Source: Paenibacillus ginsengarvi
Lineage (GTDB): Bacteria; Bacillota; Bacilli; Paenibacillales; NBRC-103111
Assembly (NCBI RefSeq): GCF_003626695.1
Contig: NZ_RBAH01000011.1
Location: forward strand, 124,001-188,000
Direction: 5' to 3'
DNA length: 64,000 nucleotides
Positions within the stretch are counted from its first letter, which is position 1; each line of letters starts with the position of its first letter. Of this stretch, positions 17,954-26,446 are shown in pieces. Both the position numbers and the translations under genes were made by a program. A model generated the notes under the pieces. The model did not search any database. It worked only from the letters and a program-made list of their open reading frames with translations, and had not been told where the DNA came from.

Positions 17954-19237
17954 ATGCAGCAACGCATCATCCAGGTGGACGAACGTCCACCGCTACCGAA
18001 AAGCATTCCGCTCGGCCTGCAGCATCTGTTCGCCATGTTCGGCTCGACCGTCCTTGTCCCGTTTCTGTTCAAGGTCGATCCGGCGACAATCCTGCTGATG
18101 AACGGGATCGGCACCTTGTTCTACCTGATCCTCTGCAAAGGAAAAATCCCGTCTTATCTCGGCTCCAGCTTCGCCTTTATTTCGCCGGTGTTCGTCGTGC
18201 TCGGCTCGAAGGGATACAACGCTGCGCTCGGCGGCTTTATTGTGGTCGGCGTCGTTTTCTGTCTGTTCGCCTTATTGATCAAATCAGTCGGGACACGCTG
18301 GATCGATGTCGTATTCCCGCCGGCAGCGATGGGCGCCATCGTCGCCGTTATCGGGCTGGAGCTTGTCCCGGTTGCCGCCAGCATGGCCGGGCTCATTCCG
18401 GGGACGGACGCGCCGAAAGACTGGTCGATCGATCCTACAGTCGTAACCGTCTCGCTAGCCACGCTCCTGATTACGATTATCGGCCAAGCGATGTTCCGCG
18501 GTTTCCTGAAAATCATCCCGATTCTGATCGGCATTGTAGCAGGTTATGTGATCGCCGCCGCCAGCGGACTGGTCAGCATGGATAAAGTAAGAGAGGCGGA
18601 CTGGTTAGCCGTCCCGACGTTTTACGCGCCTTCGTGGGATTGGCCGAGCATTCTGATCATCCTGCCTGCCGCTCTCGTCGTGATTGTCGAGCATATCGGC
18701 CATCTGATCGTAACCGGCAATATTGTCGGCAAAGATTTGACGAAAGATCCCGGTCTCGACCGTTCACTGCTTGGCAACGGCATCTCTACGATCGTTTCCG
18801 GCTTTGTCGGCTCTACGCCAAATACGACTTACGGCGAAAACATCGGCGTACTGGCGATTACGAAAGTATATTCCACTTGGGTGCTCGGTCTTGCCGCCAT
18901 ATTCGCCGTGCTGTTGTCGTTCGTCGGCAAGCTGGCCGCGCTGATCAATACGATTCCGACCGCCGTCATGGGCGGCATCTCGCTGCTGCTGTTCGGCGTC
19001 ATTGCCGCTTCGGGTATCCGCATGCTCGTTGAGAGCAAGGTCGATTACTCGAAGCCGTCCAACCTCATCTTGACGACGATCGTGCTTGTCATCGGTATCA
19101 GCGGAGCGAAGCTGGCCTGGGGCAACTTTGAGTTGAAAGGCATGGCGCTTGCCACGGTAGTTGCCATCGTACTCAGCCTGTTCTTCAAGCTTAGCGAAGT
19201 GCTTGGACTATCGAACGACAAGGAAGAAGCGAAGTAA
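17954..19237 (+). CDS. uracil permease, NCS2 family
   Basis: 427 residues with about 14 hydrophobic segments; imports uracil with protons. The substrate motifs match UraA: VVIVEHIGH in the middle (Glu and His of TM8) and TPNTTYGENIGV (TM10). The ATG at 17954 is preferred to the one at 17945 because AAAGGAG then has a 10-base spacing. It is a single gene between its own promoter region and a terminator. It could carry other pyrimidines or xanthine, but TTYGEN favours uracil. Confidence 0.9.
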   Translation: MQQRIIQVDERPPLPKSIPLGLQHLFAMFGSTVLVPFLFKVDPATILLMNGIGTLFYLILCKGKIPSYLGSSFAFISPVFVVLGSKGYNAALGGFIVVGVVFCLFALLIKSVGTRWIDVVFPPAAMGAIVAVIGLELVPVAASMAGLIPGTDAPKDWSIDPTVVTVSLATLLITIIGQAMFRGFLKIIPILIGIVAGYVIAAASGLVSMDKVREADWLAVPTFYAPSWDWPSILIILPAALVVIVEHIGHLIVTGNIVGKDLTKDPGLDRSLLGNGISTIVSGFVGSTPNTTYGENIGVLAITKVYSTWVLGLAAIFAVLLSFVGKLAALINTIPTAVMGGISLLLFGVIAASGIRMLVESKVDYSKPSNLILTTIVLVIGISGAKLAWGNFELKGMALATVVAIVLSLFFKLSEVLGLSNDKEEAK

Positions 19238-19310
19238 TGCAAGACGGCTGTTCCATTTCTGCCAGCTTGGCTATGTACAGGCAAATAGGAACACGCAATA
19301 TACTACGAAA

Positions 19311-19343
19311 GGCTCGGCCCTCCATAAAAGGCCGGGTCTTTTT
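19311..19343 (+). terminator. terminator of the uracil permease gene
   Basis: GGCTCGGCC pairs with GGCCGGGTC, followed by TTTTT. Confidence 0.85.
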
Positions 19344-19434
19344 GCTGCTATCGTACAAAAGGCGCAACGCCCGGGATTATTTCCCGGAAAATATTGTCGA
19401 CTGCTCGGTCCGGCGCATCAGTGCATGGGAACGC

Positions 19435-19462
19435 AAAAAGCGCGGTCACTATGACCGCGCCT
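19435..19462 (-). terminator. terminator of apt
   Basis: On the minus strand GGCGCGGTCA/TGACCGCGC with a short loop, then TTTTT. Confidence 0.88.
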
Positions 19463-19476
19463 AATCAGCACTCGGA

Positions 19477-19989
19477 TCAATATTGAACTAGCGAAAAAAC
19501 GTCCAGGTCCTGCAACTTGTCGCGTCCGTTCAAGTAGATCAGCTCAATCAGAAAAGCCGCGCCGACAATATCGCCGCCAAGCTGGTTGATGAGGTTGATC
19601 GTCGTCGAAATCGTGCCTCCGGTTGCAAGCAAATCGTCGGCGATCAGCACGCGCTGACCGGGCAAGATCGCATCCTTGTGAACAGCGAGCTTGTCTTTGC
19701 CGTACTCCAGATCGTACCCCGCCTCGATCGTTTCGCCCGGCAGCTTGCCGCTTTTGCGAATCGGCACAAAACCGACGCCGAGCGCATAAGCAAGCGGAGC
19801 GCCGATGACGAAGCCGCGCGCCTCGGGACCGGCAACGAGATCGATTCCGCTACCTCGGTAATGATCCGCCAGCGTATCGATGACCTGTTTGTAAACCGCT
19901 CCGTTGTTAAGCAGCGTCGTAATGTCCTTGAACCGGATTCCCGGCTGCGGGAAGTCGTGGATAACGCGAATATGTTCCTTATAATTCAT
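19477..19989 (-). CDS. apt: adenine phosphoribosyltransferase
   Basis: 170 residues, the family's normal length. Converts adenine plus PRPP to AMP for purine salvage. PRPP-binding motif VLIADDLLATGGT at about 120-132; GPEARGF and the FVPIRKSGKLPG loop are present. The ATG at 19989 has GGAGGG 6 bases upstream. It overlaps the recJ stop (ATGA), so the two are translationally coupled, an order known from B. subtilis. Confidence 0.96.
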   Translation of the reverse strand: MNYKEHIRVIHDFPQPGIRFKDITTLLNNGAVYKQVIDTLADHYRGSGIDLVAGPEARGFVIGAPLAYALGVGFVPIRKSGKLPGETIEAGYDLEYGKDKLAVHKDAILPGQRVLIADDLLATGGTISTTINLINQLGGDIVGAAFLIELIYLNGRDKLQDLDVFSLVQY

Positions 19990-22418
19990 ACAATTCCCTC
20001 CATCGTCCGTGTCGCCCGTGCTTCCAGTTTGTCCGAAATCCACTCCGCAAGCTGCTGGGCGTTTGAATATACTAGCATCTGTTCCACTTCGCTGCGCTTC
20101 AGCCGGCTTTGGTACGCTTCCGATTCGTTCATGTCCCGCTTACGCGGAGACGAGACTGCCGTATACGTTTCTCCCTGGCGAACGATGAACTCCAGCTCTT
20201 CGAACACGTTCAGCATGAACCGGATCAGCCCCTCCGACAATCCGAGCTTTCGCCGAACCGGCTCGAGAAACGCCGCGTTGCCGATAGCCCAGTTGTTCTG
20301 GCGGATCACAGCCTGATAAAGCGCCTTGAATATGTCTCTGGAAGGGACCGAGGCGTAGTCCCGGTCCCAATCGGCGAATGCGGCATAGATTCGGCTCGCC
20401 TCGCACCGCTCCAGCAGCTTCTCGAGACTTGCGAGCTGACCGGGCATGGACAGCAGCAGGACATCGGACGCTTCCTCGAATACGGCTTGTTTCGCCACCG
20501 CATTTAAGGGAATAGCTCCTCTCCGCACATCCATCGCCCATAATCCGCATGGGAGCCTGTCGGGGTCGATCTGCCTTGTCGGCGAATCGGCATCAACGAC
20601 GATGGCCGAATATCCGCCATTGCGGTCGCTGATCCGCCTCAGCTCCTCCGTCACCTCTTCGAGCTTCTGAACCGCCTGCTTCGCCCCTCTCCAGTCGAAC
20701 ACCTGCGTTTGCGGAATTTGCATATCGTGAATGAGAATTTGCGGCTTGCGCACGCCGTTCCATTCATTGATGCCGAATTCGCCGAGAATGTCCACCTTCG
20801 CTGTTGCGGAGATCAGATCGAGATACGCGCCGCGGCCAAATCCAATCGCCTCTACCGTGCCCCCCTCCGCGGCTTCCGGTTTCGCCAACATCAGCTTCAA
20901 GTGCTGGCGGTCTTTGCCGAGCGCCCGCTTCTCCTGCACACGCAGGCCGGACAAGACGAATCGAGGCGACGGGTTCGCCATGCCGAACGGAGCCAGCATT
21001 TCAAGCTGGCGGATGAACTCGACCGTCACGTCTTCAAGCGCAAATTCCGCATCGACGTTTTGCACCGGAACAAGGTCGTCTTCCGTCAGCCACTCGTCCG
21101 CTGCTGCGTTCATCGCCTGCCGAAACTCGTCCAACCGGTCGCGATGCAGCGTCATGCCGGCCGCAGCTTGGTGGCCGCCGTAATGATCGAGCAATCCGGC
21201 GCACTGCGTAAGTGCGCGATACAGATCGAAGCCCGGTATCGAACGCGCGGAGCCTTTCGCGAGTCCCGTCTCGGGATCGATGCCAAGCACGATGACCGGA
21301 CGATAGTAACGCTCCAGCAGCTTGGCCGCGACAATGCCGATGACGCCGACGTTCCAGCCTTCCTCCGCTACGACAATCACCTGATCCCGGGCATCGGGGT
21401 CCTGAATGGCTCTTTTCTCCAAAGCCTGGCCCGTCATCTCCTCGACGATCCGCTGACGCTCCTTGTTCAGCTCGTCCAGCGATGCCGCAATATGCTCGGC
21501 TTCTTCCTTGTTGTCCGTCGTGAGCAGCATCACGGCATCCTCCGCATGGTCCAGCCTGCCGCTCGCGTTGATGCGCGGGGCAAGCGAAAAGCCGAGATGT
21601 GTGGCAGTCACTTCTTTACCCGTCACACCCGACACGTCCAGAAGAGCCTTGATGCCTATGTAGCTGCTCTTCTGCATTCTGTCCAGGCCGAGCTTCACGA
21701 TCGAGCGATTCTCGCCAAGCAGCGGCATCAAATCCGCGACCGTACCGATCGCGGCGATCTCCAGCAAATCGAGCGGCGGCTCGCCAAGCAAAGCATGGGC
21801 CAGCTTAAAAGCCACGCCCACGCCGGCAAGCTGCTTGAACGGGTAAGGGCAGCCCGGCTTTTTCGGATTCAGGACGGCGACCGCATCGGGAAGCCACTCG
21901 GGCGGCTCGTGGTGATCGGTAACGACAACGTCGATCCCGAGCTCCTTCGCCAGGGCGACCTGCTCCACCGCACTGATCCCGGTATCGACTGTGATCAGGA
22001 GCGTCACGCCGCTCTCCTTGGCGAGTTCGATCGCTTTGGCGTTCAGACCGTAACCTTCGAGAGCCCGATGCGGAATGTAGGTATCGAAGTCGGCTCCCAG
22101 TCTGCGAAGCAGGTGAGTCATTAGCGCGGTACTGCTGACTCCATCCGCATCGTAATCGCCGTAAACGCGAATTTTCTCGTTCGCCTGAAGCGCCTGGCGA
22201 ATACGCCGGACCGCCTCCTCCATGCCGTCCAACAGAAAAGGATCATGAAAATGATCCTTTTCGCCTTTGAGGAAGCGTTCGGCTTCCCCGATATCGGTAA
22301 TCCCGCGAGTTACCAGCAGTCCGCCCACAACCGGGTGAAGTCCTAACTCCTCGCACAGTCGGTCCGCGATCGCGCTATCTACGGTGCCTATGTTCCATTT
22401 TGCTTTTGAATGAAGCAC
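19986..22418 (-). CDS. recJ: single-stranded-DNA exonuclease RecJ
   Basis: 810 residues; a 5'-3' ssDNA exonuclease of repair and recombination. DHH motifs are visible: VYGDYDADGVSSTAL (about 82-96), VTVDTG, VVTDHHEPPEWLPDA (about 160) and GGHQAAAGMT (about 420, DHHA1). The C-terminal 240 residues are the extra RecJ domain found in Bacilli. Start is GTG with GGAGG 6 bases away. It follows the cation exporter by 45 bases and overlaps apt. Confidence 0.95.
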   Translation of the reverse strand: MLHSKAKWNIGTVDSAIADRLCEELGLHPVVGGLLVTRGITDIGEAERFLKGEKDHFHDPFLLDGMEEAVRRIRQALQANEKIRVYGDYDADGVSSTALMTHLLRRLGADFDTYIPHRALEGYGLNAKAIELAKESGVTLLITVDTGISAVEQVALAKELGIDVVVTDHHEPPEWLPDAVAVLNPKKPGCPYPFKQLAGVGVAFKLAHALLGEPPLDLLEIAAIGTVADLMPLLGENRSIVKLGLDRMQKSSYIGIKALLDVSGVTGKEVTATHLGFSLAPRINASGRLDHAEDAVMLLTTDNKEEAEHIAASLDELNKERQRIVEEMTGQALEKRAIQDPDARDQVIVVAEEGWNVGVIGIVAAKLLERYYRPVIVLGIDPETGLAKGSARSIPGFDLYRALTQCAGLLDHYGGHQAAAGMTLHRDRLDEFRQAMNAAADEWLTEDDLVPVQNVDAEFALEDVTVEFIRQLEMLAPFGMANPSPRFVLSGLRVQEKRALGKDRQHLKLMLAKPEAAEGGTVEAIGFGRGAYLDLISATAKVDILGEFGINEWNGVRKPQILIHDMQIPQTQVFDWRGAKQAVQKLEEVTEELRRISDRNGGYSAIVVDADSPTRQIDPDRLPCGLWAMDVRRGAIPLNAVAKQAVFEEASDVLLLSMPGQLASLEKLLERCEASRIYAAFADWDRDYASVPSRDIFKALYQAVIRQNNWAIGNAAFLEPVRRKLGLSEGLIRFMLNVFEELEFIVRQGETYTAVSSPRKRDMNESEAYQSRLKRSEVEQMLVYSNAQQLAEWISDKLEARATRTMEGIV

Positions 22419-22463
22419 GTCGCACCTCCGAATTCATGCTTCCGCGGCGGGAAGACGGTATGG

Positions 22464-23414
22464 TTAATGCAGTAAAGTCGGATAGTCGGAATGTTCCGAG
22501 TCGACATCCTTATACGGGTATCCGGAGTCGTACGGATTGACGTGAATGAATACGTCGGATACGTGGGAGAACTTGCTCAGCAGCTGGTGCTTCACCGCTT
22601 TGCCAATGTCGTGACCTTCCACGACCGTAATCTTCGGATTGACGCAAATTTTAATATCTACGATCACATAATGGCCGTGCTCGCGGGCGCGCAGTTCGTT
22701 CACGGCGATAACGCCTTTGACCCGAAGCGCCGCCTCGAGCAATTCTTCCGTTTCTTCCTGATGAAGCACATGATCGATCGTCTTATGAATCGAATCTTTG
22801 ACCATCTTATAGCCCATCCGCAGAACGAGCACCGCTACGAAAATACCGGCGATCGGGTCCATGTAAAACAGCAGCGGTTGGTTCATGTAATTGCCGAGCA
22901 CCGCTGCTCCGACGCCGATGAGGACGGCCACGGACGACATGACGTCCGTCCGGTGATCCCAGGCGCTTGCAATCAGCGCGTGGCTCGACAGCTTTTTGCC
23001 CAAACGGAAATTGTATTGAAACAAGAGCTCTTTGACCACAATCGAAATGCTGATGGCGATGAGCGCATATCGCTCCGGCGCCTCGCCTACTCCGGCAAAT
23101 ATCGATTTGACGGAATTAAAGCCGATTTCGAGTCCGACAAGAAGCAGCAGCACGGAAACGATAATCGCCGAAACCGATTCCGCTTTCCCGTGGCCGTACG
23201 GATGCTCTTCGTCCGGAGGACGTTTCGCCGCCTTCAGTCCGATCAGCACCGCAATCGAGCCCGCCACGTCCGAAAGCGAATTGGCCGCATCCGCGAGCAG
23301 CGCCTTACTGCCCGACAAAAAGCCGACGATTCCTTTCATGACCGCAAGCGCAATGTTTCCTATAATACCCAGCCAAGCCGCAAATCGCGCTTTTTGATAA
23401 CGCTGATCCGCCAT
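22464..23414 (-). CDS. cation diffusion facilitator, probably Mn(II) exporter
   Basis: 316 residues, six hydrophobic segments and a C-terminal cytoplasmic domain ending in a metal-binding-like tail. By eye against YiiP, the membrane site residues are Asn45 and Asp49 in TM2 (ANSLSD) and Asp153 and Asp157 in TM5 (WDHRTD). Zinc transporters have His at 153; an N/D/D/D site is associated with manganese. AAGGGGGG precedes the ATG. Cotranscribed with recJ judging by the short gap. Metal choice is an inference. Confidence 0.87.
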   Translation of the reverse strand: MADQRYQKARFAAWLGIIGNIALAVMKGIVGFLSGSKALLADAANSLSDVAGSIAVLIGLKAAKRPPDEEHPYGHGKAESVSAIIVSVLLLLVGLEIGFNSVKSIFAGVGEAPERYALIAISISIVVKELLFQYNFRLGKKLSSHALIASAWDHRTDVMSSVAVLIGVGAAVLGNYMNQPLLFYMDPIAGIFVAVLVLRMGYKMVKDSIHKTIDHVLHQEETEELLEAALRVKGVIAVNELRAREHGHYVIVDIKICVNPKITVVEGHDIGKAVKHQLLSKFSHVSDVFIHVNPYDSGYPYKDVDSEHSDYPTLLH

Positions 23415-23488
23415 ATGGCCCCCCTTTAGGAGACTTTACCGGAATTACGCACGTGTTTGGCAATTCCGGCAAACTCCTTGCTTAACGT

Positions 23489-23540
23489 TATAGAAAGTTT
23501 AACTTCGCTTGAGCATTAACGCGAAATTAAACTTTCTATA
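23489..23540. repeat. long perfect-stem inverted repeat
   Basis: TATAGAAAGTTTAA with CTTCGC (23489-23508) pairs with GCGAAA and TTAAACTTTCTATA (23521-23540) around a 12-base loop. It lies between secF and the cation exporter gene with no T run after it. It may be an extragenic palindrome, an operator or a transcript end. Confidence 0.7.
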
Positions 23541-23608
23541 CCAAAATAAGTTACCGCTAAAACACGAAAACGCATCAACTGCAAGCTTCGATCTCAAAGC
23601 GCCTTCAG

Positions 23609-24526
23609 TTACGGATTCGCTTTAGCCGGCGCCGCCTTAACCGATTTGAGCGACGATTTTTTCAGCAAATACCACATCGGCGTAGCGAGACAGATCGAAG
23701 AATAAACGCCGCTGACGAGACCGATCATTTTTGCGAGCGCGAACAGCTTGATCGATTCGCTGCCGAACAAATACAGACAGAAGGCGGCGATCAATACGGT
23801 AACGACCGTGTTGATCGAACGGCCCATCGTCTGCCAAATACTCGTGTTGACGAGATCGGCCAAATCGCTGTCCGTCTTGAGCCGGCCGAAGCGCAAATTT
23901 TCGCGTATCCGGTCAAGTATAACGATCTTGTCGTTAATGGAATAACCGATCGTCGTAAGGACAGCCGCCACGAACGGCAAGTCCACCTCGAGACGGAATA
24001 TCGAGAAAATCGCGATAACGAAAAACGCGTCATACAAAATCGTAACGATCGCGGATAGCGCGAACCGCCATTCGAAACGGATCGTAACGTACAAACTGAT
24101 GGCGATGCTGGCAATGCCAACGGCAATCATCGCCTTATTTTTCATTTCGTTCGCCATATCCGGCGATACGGTGTTCACTTCTGACGATACCTTGTCTCCG
24201 AAGGCCGCAACGAACGTAGCCGTCACCTTCTTCACTTGGTCCTCCGTAAGCACATCGTCGTAACGCGCCGACACCCGGTCGTTGTTCGCGCCGCCGATCG
24301 TTACTATAACCGGAGTTAAGCCGGATTCGGCAAATATTTTTTCCACCTGCGCCTTGTCCGTCGCCTTGCCGACCGCCAGGTCGAGCGAGGTTCCGGATTT
24401 GAAGTCGACGCCGTAGTGCATGCCCCACAAAAGCACCATGACGATACCGATGAGCGTTACCGCAGCGGATGCGATGAAAAAGATGTTGCGATGTTTGACA
24501 AAATCAAAACGACGCTTAGAGATCAC
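23609..24526 (-). CDS. secF: protein translocase subunit SecF
   Basis: 305 residues, six membrane segments with a large extracytoplasmic loop after TM1. With SecD it uses the proton gradient to finish Sec-dependent export. Signatures: GVDFKSGT (about 35) and IGYSINDKIVILDRIREN (about 190). Start is GTG at 24526, 8 bases from GGAGGC. It overlaps secD by 11 bases. B. subtilis has a single fused SecDF; here the two are separate genes. Confidence 0.95.
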   Translation of the reverse strand: MISKRRFDFVKHRNIFFIASAAVTLIGIVMVLLWGMHYGVDFKSGTSLDLAVGKATDKAQVEKIFAESGLTPVIVTIGGANNDRVSARYDDVLTEDQVKKVTATFVAAFGDKVSSEVNTVSPDMANEMKNKAMIAVGIASIAISLYVTIRFEWRFALSAIVTILYDAFFVIAIFSIFRLEVDLPFVAAVLTTIGYSINDKIVILDRIRENLRFGRLKTDSDLADLVNTSIWQTMGRSINTVVTVLIAAFCLYLFGSESIKLFALAKMIGLVSGVYSSICLATPMWYLLKKSSLKSVKAAPAKANP

Positions 24527-25748
24527 GTATTTCAGCCTCCTTGACGCCGAAATACGTCGGCTTCTTGAATATATTCGCGCGCAGTAGCAAATCGATCAAA
24601 AATTTGGACAACACCACGTTCGTAAGCATACTGATGATAATGCTCACGATCATAGTCAAAGCAAATCCCTTGATCGCTCCGTTGCCGACAAAATAAAGCA
24701 CGCCGCCGGAGATGATGTTCGTAATGTTGGCGTCCATAATCGTTCTCAAGCTATGTTTGGAGCCCGATTTCAAAGAGGACAGCAAGCTTTTGCCGCTGCG
24801 GATTTCTTCCTTGATCCGCTCGAACTTGATGATGTTCGCGTCGACCGCCATCCCGATTCCGAGAATAAGAGCCGCAATGCCGGGAAGCGTGAGTGTCGCG
24901 TTCATCCAGTAGAAGACGACCAGCACGAGCCAGGTGTATATAATCAGCGTTACCGCCGCCACTATGCCCGGCACACGGTAAAACACGATCATGAACAGCA
25001 AAATAAGCAGAGAGCCGATAATGCCGGCTTTCACTGTCTGCTCGAGCGATTGCTGTCCGAGCGTAGCGCCGATCGATTGCGTGTACTTTTCCGTCAGTTT
25101 GAGCGGAAGCGCGCCCAGATTGATAATGTCTTTCAGGTTTGTAGCTTCATCGTACGTGTAATTCCCCTGAATCGTCGCTTTGCCGTCGGTAAGCACCGAC
25201 TGGACGACCGGGGCGGACAGTTCGTCTTCGTCCAAATAAATCGCCAACGGCTGGTTTAGCAGCCTGCGGGTCACGTCCGCGAATTTGTCCTTGTCCTTCA
25301 CTTCGATCTGAATAATCGGCCGGTTCGCCTGATCGAAGCCGACTTTGGCGGCGCCTTCGACGAAATCGCTGCCGATCATTTCTTTTTTGCCGTCAGGTCC
25401 GCGGAACGACAGCTCCGCAGGCTTGCGAAGCAGCTCGCGTACCTGCTCCTGATTTTCGACGCCGGCGAGCTTGACCCGAATCCGGTTCGTTCCTTCCGTC
25501 GTCACGTCGGGCTCGGCGACTCCGCTGGAGTTCGCCCGCTTTTCCAAGCTTTGCGCCGTCTTGATGAGCGAGTCGCGGGTAACCTCTTTGCCCGCCTCGA
25601 TCGGCTCGGCTACATACAAAATCTCGAAGCCGCCTTTCAGATCCAGTCCAAGCCTCACCTTCGAAAGCAATCCGGGGCTTGACCATACGACAACGCCTAG
25701 CGAAATGACCACGATAAGCAGAAATGCCGCTAATCGTTTGATGTTCAT
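24516..25748 (-). CDS. secD: protein translocase subunit SecD
   Basis: 410 residues with an N-terminal membrane segment, the P1 extracytoplasmic domain and five further segments. Signatures: LGLDLKGGFEILY (about 33-45) and GMAVDANIIKFERIKEE (about 298). GGAAGGGAG precedes the ATG. A consensus promoter stands 33 bases upstream, so secDF is its own operon. Confidence 0.95.
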   Translation of the reverse strand: MNIKRLAAFLLIVVISLGVVVWSSPGLLSKVRLGLDLKGGFEILYVAEPIEAGKEVTRDSLIKTAQSLEKRANSSGVAEPDVTTEGTNRIRVKLAGVENQEQVRELLRKPAELSFRGPDGKKEMIGSDFVEGAAKVGFDQANRPIIQIEVKDKDKFADVTRRLLNQPLAIYLDEDELSAPVVQSVLTDGKATIQGNYTYDEATNLKDIINLGALPLKLTEKYTQSIGATLGQQSLEQTVKAGIIGSLLILLFMIVFYRVPGIVAAVTLIIYTWLVLVVFYWMNATLTLPGIAALILGIGMAVDANIIKFERIKEEIRSGKSLLSSLKSGSKHSLRTIMDANITNIISGGVLYFVGNGAIKGFALTMIVSIIISMLTNVVLSKFLIDLLLRANIFKKPTYFGVKEAEIRDL

Positions 25749-25780
25749 GTGTGCGACTCCCTTCCATACTCAATATTCCT

Positions 25781-25809
25781 ATTATACCCACCGTCTAAAA
25801 TCGAGTCAA
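25781..25809 (-). promoter_or_regulatory. promoter of secDF
   Basis: TTGACT (25809-25804), 17 bases, TATAAT (25786-25781) on the minus strand. Confidence 0.9.
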
Positions 25810-25821
25810 TTTGACCTATTC

Positions 25822-25932
25822 CCCCAAAAGTGACGCCAATCTTCGCAGCCGATTCCGAGTACTTTTGGGGGAGCCCCCGAAATCTTTTCCCCAAAAGTGA
25901 CGCCAAGCTTCGCAGCGGATTCCGGGTACTTT
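25822..25932. repeat. two tandem copies of a 44-bp palindromic repeat
   Basis: Copy 1 at 25822-25865 and copy 2 at 25889-25932 differ at three positions over 44 bases. Each starts CCCCAAAAGTGACGCC and ends GTACTTT, so each can also fold (AAAAGT/ACTTTT). They fill the gap between comN and the secDF promoter. The period is 67 bases. An extragenic repeat family or a comN transcript end are both possible. Confidence 0.75.
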
Positions 25933-25959
25933 CCACCAAAAAAAGAAGCCGCGTTTCGG

Positions 25960-26241
25960 TCAGAAACGGGCGTCGCCGCGGTAAATACTCATCGTCATCC
26001 AATTCATGAAGCTCGTTACTTTGAGCGATAGGATATCACTAACCATCTGATGCAGCATCGGCTGACCGGTTTTGACGTATTTGTCGCTGACGCAGTTCCA
26101 AATATCGACTCCGGTCACCTGCTCGTAACCGATCAGCCGGAACTCGTCGGCCTTGTACTTGCACAGCTCTTCGATCGTTTCGTTCAGCTCCGCCTCCGTT
26201 AACCCGGCGCTCTCAGAAGCCTCGTATTCGTCCTCGTTCAT
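25960..26241 (-). CDS. comN: post-transcriptional regulator ComN-like
   Basis: 93 residues. Its position between secDF and spoVB, and its sequence (LTEAELNETIEELCKYKADEF, then a compact helical part ending in WMTMSIYRGDARF), match the ComN (YrzD) family, which in B. subtilis promotes comE mRNA localisation and translation. The ATG at 26241 has GGAGG 10 bases upstream; the longer frame to 26280 has none. No membrane segment. Assignment leans on synteny as well as sequence. Confidence 0.75.
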   Translation of the reverse strand: MNEDEYEASESAGLTEAELNETIEELCKYKADEFRLIGYEQVTGVDIWNCVSDKYVKTGQPMLHQMVSDILSLKVTSFMNWMTMSIYRGDARF

Positions 26242-26446
26242 ACGCTCGTTCCTCCCAGCGCAGCAAATGGCGTTGTTCACGATCGTCCTACCAAACCTAT
26301 TCGCCGTCTGCGGCTCGATTCCTTCTCCGCCTGTAAAGGGTCGTCCAAATTTGTTGCATGAGTCCGCTACTTGTCCGCATATCCATAAGCAAAAGTCTAT
26401 CTACCGTGCCCGCCAGTCCATTCCACAACGGAAGGAAGAAACCGCT

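Noticed and set aside
20709..22124. 471-codon frame antisense to recJ
   Set aside because: Same cause: GC-rich shadow with Arg/His-rich translation and no translation signal.
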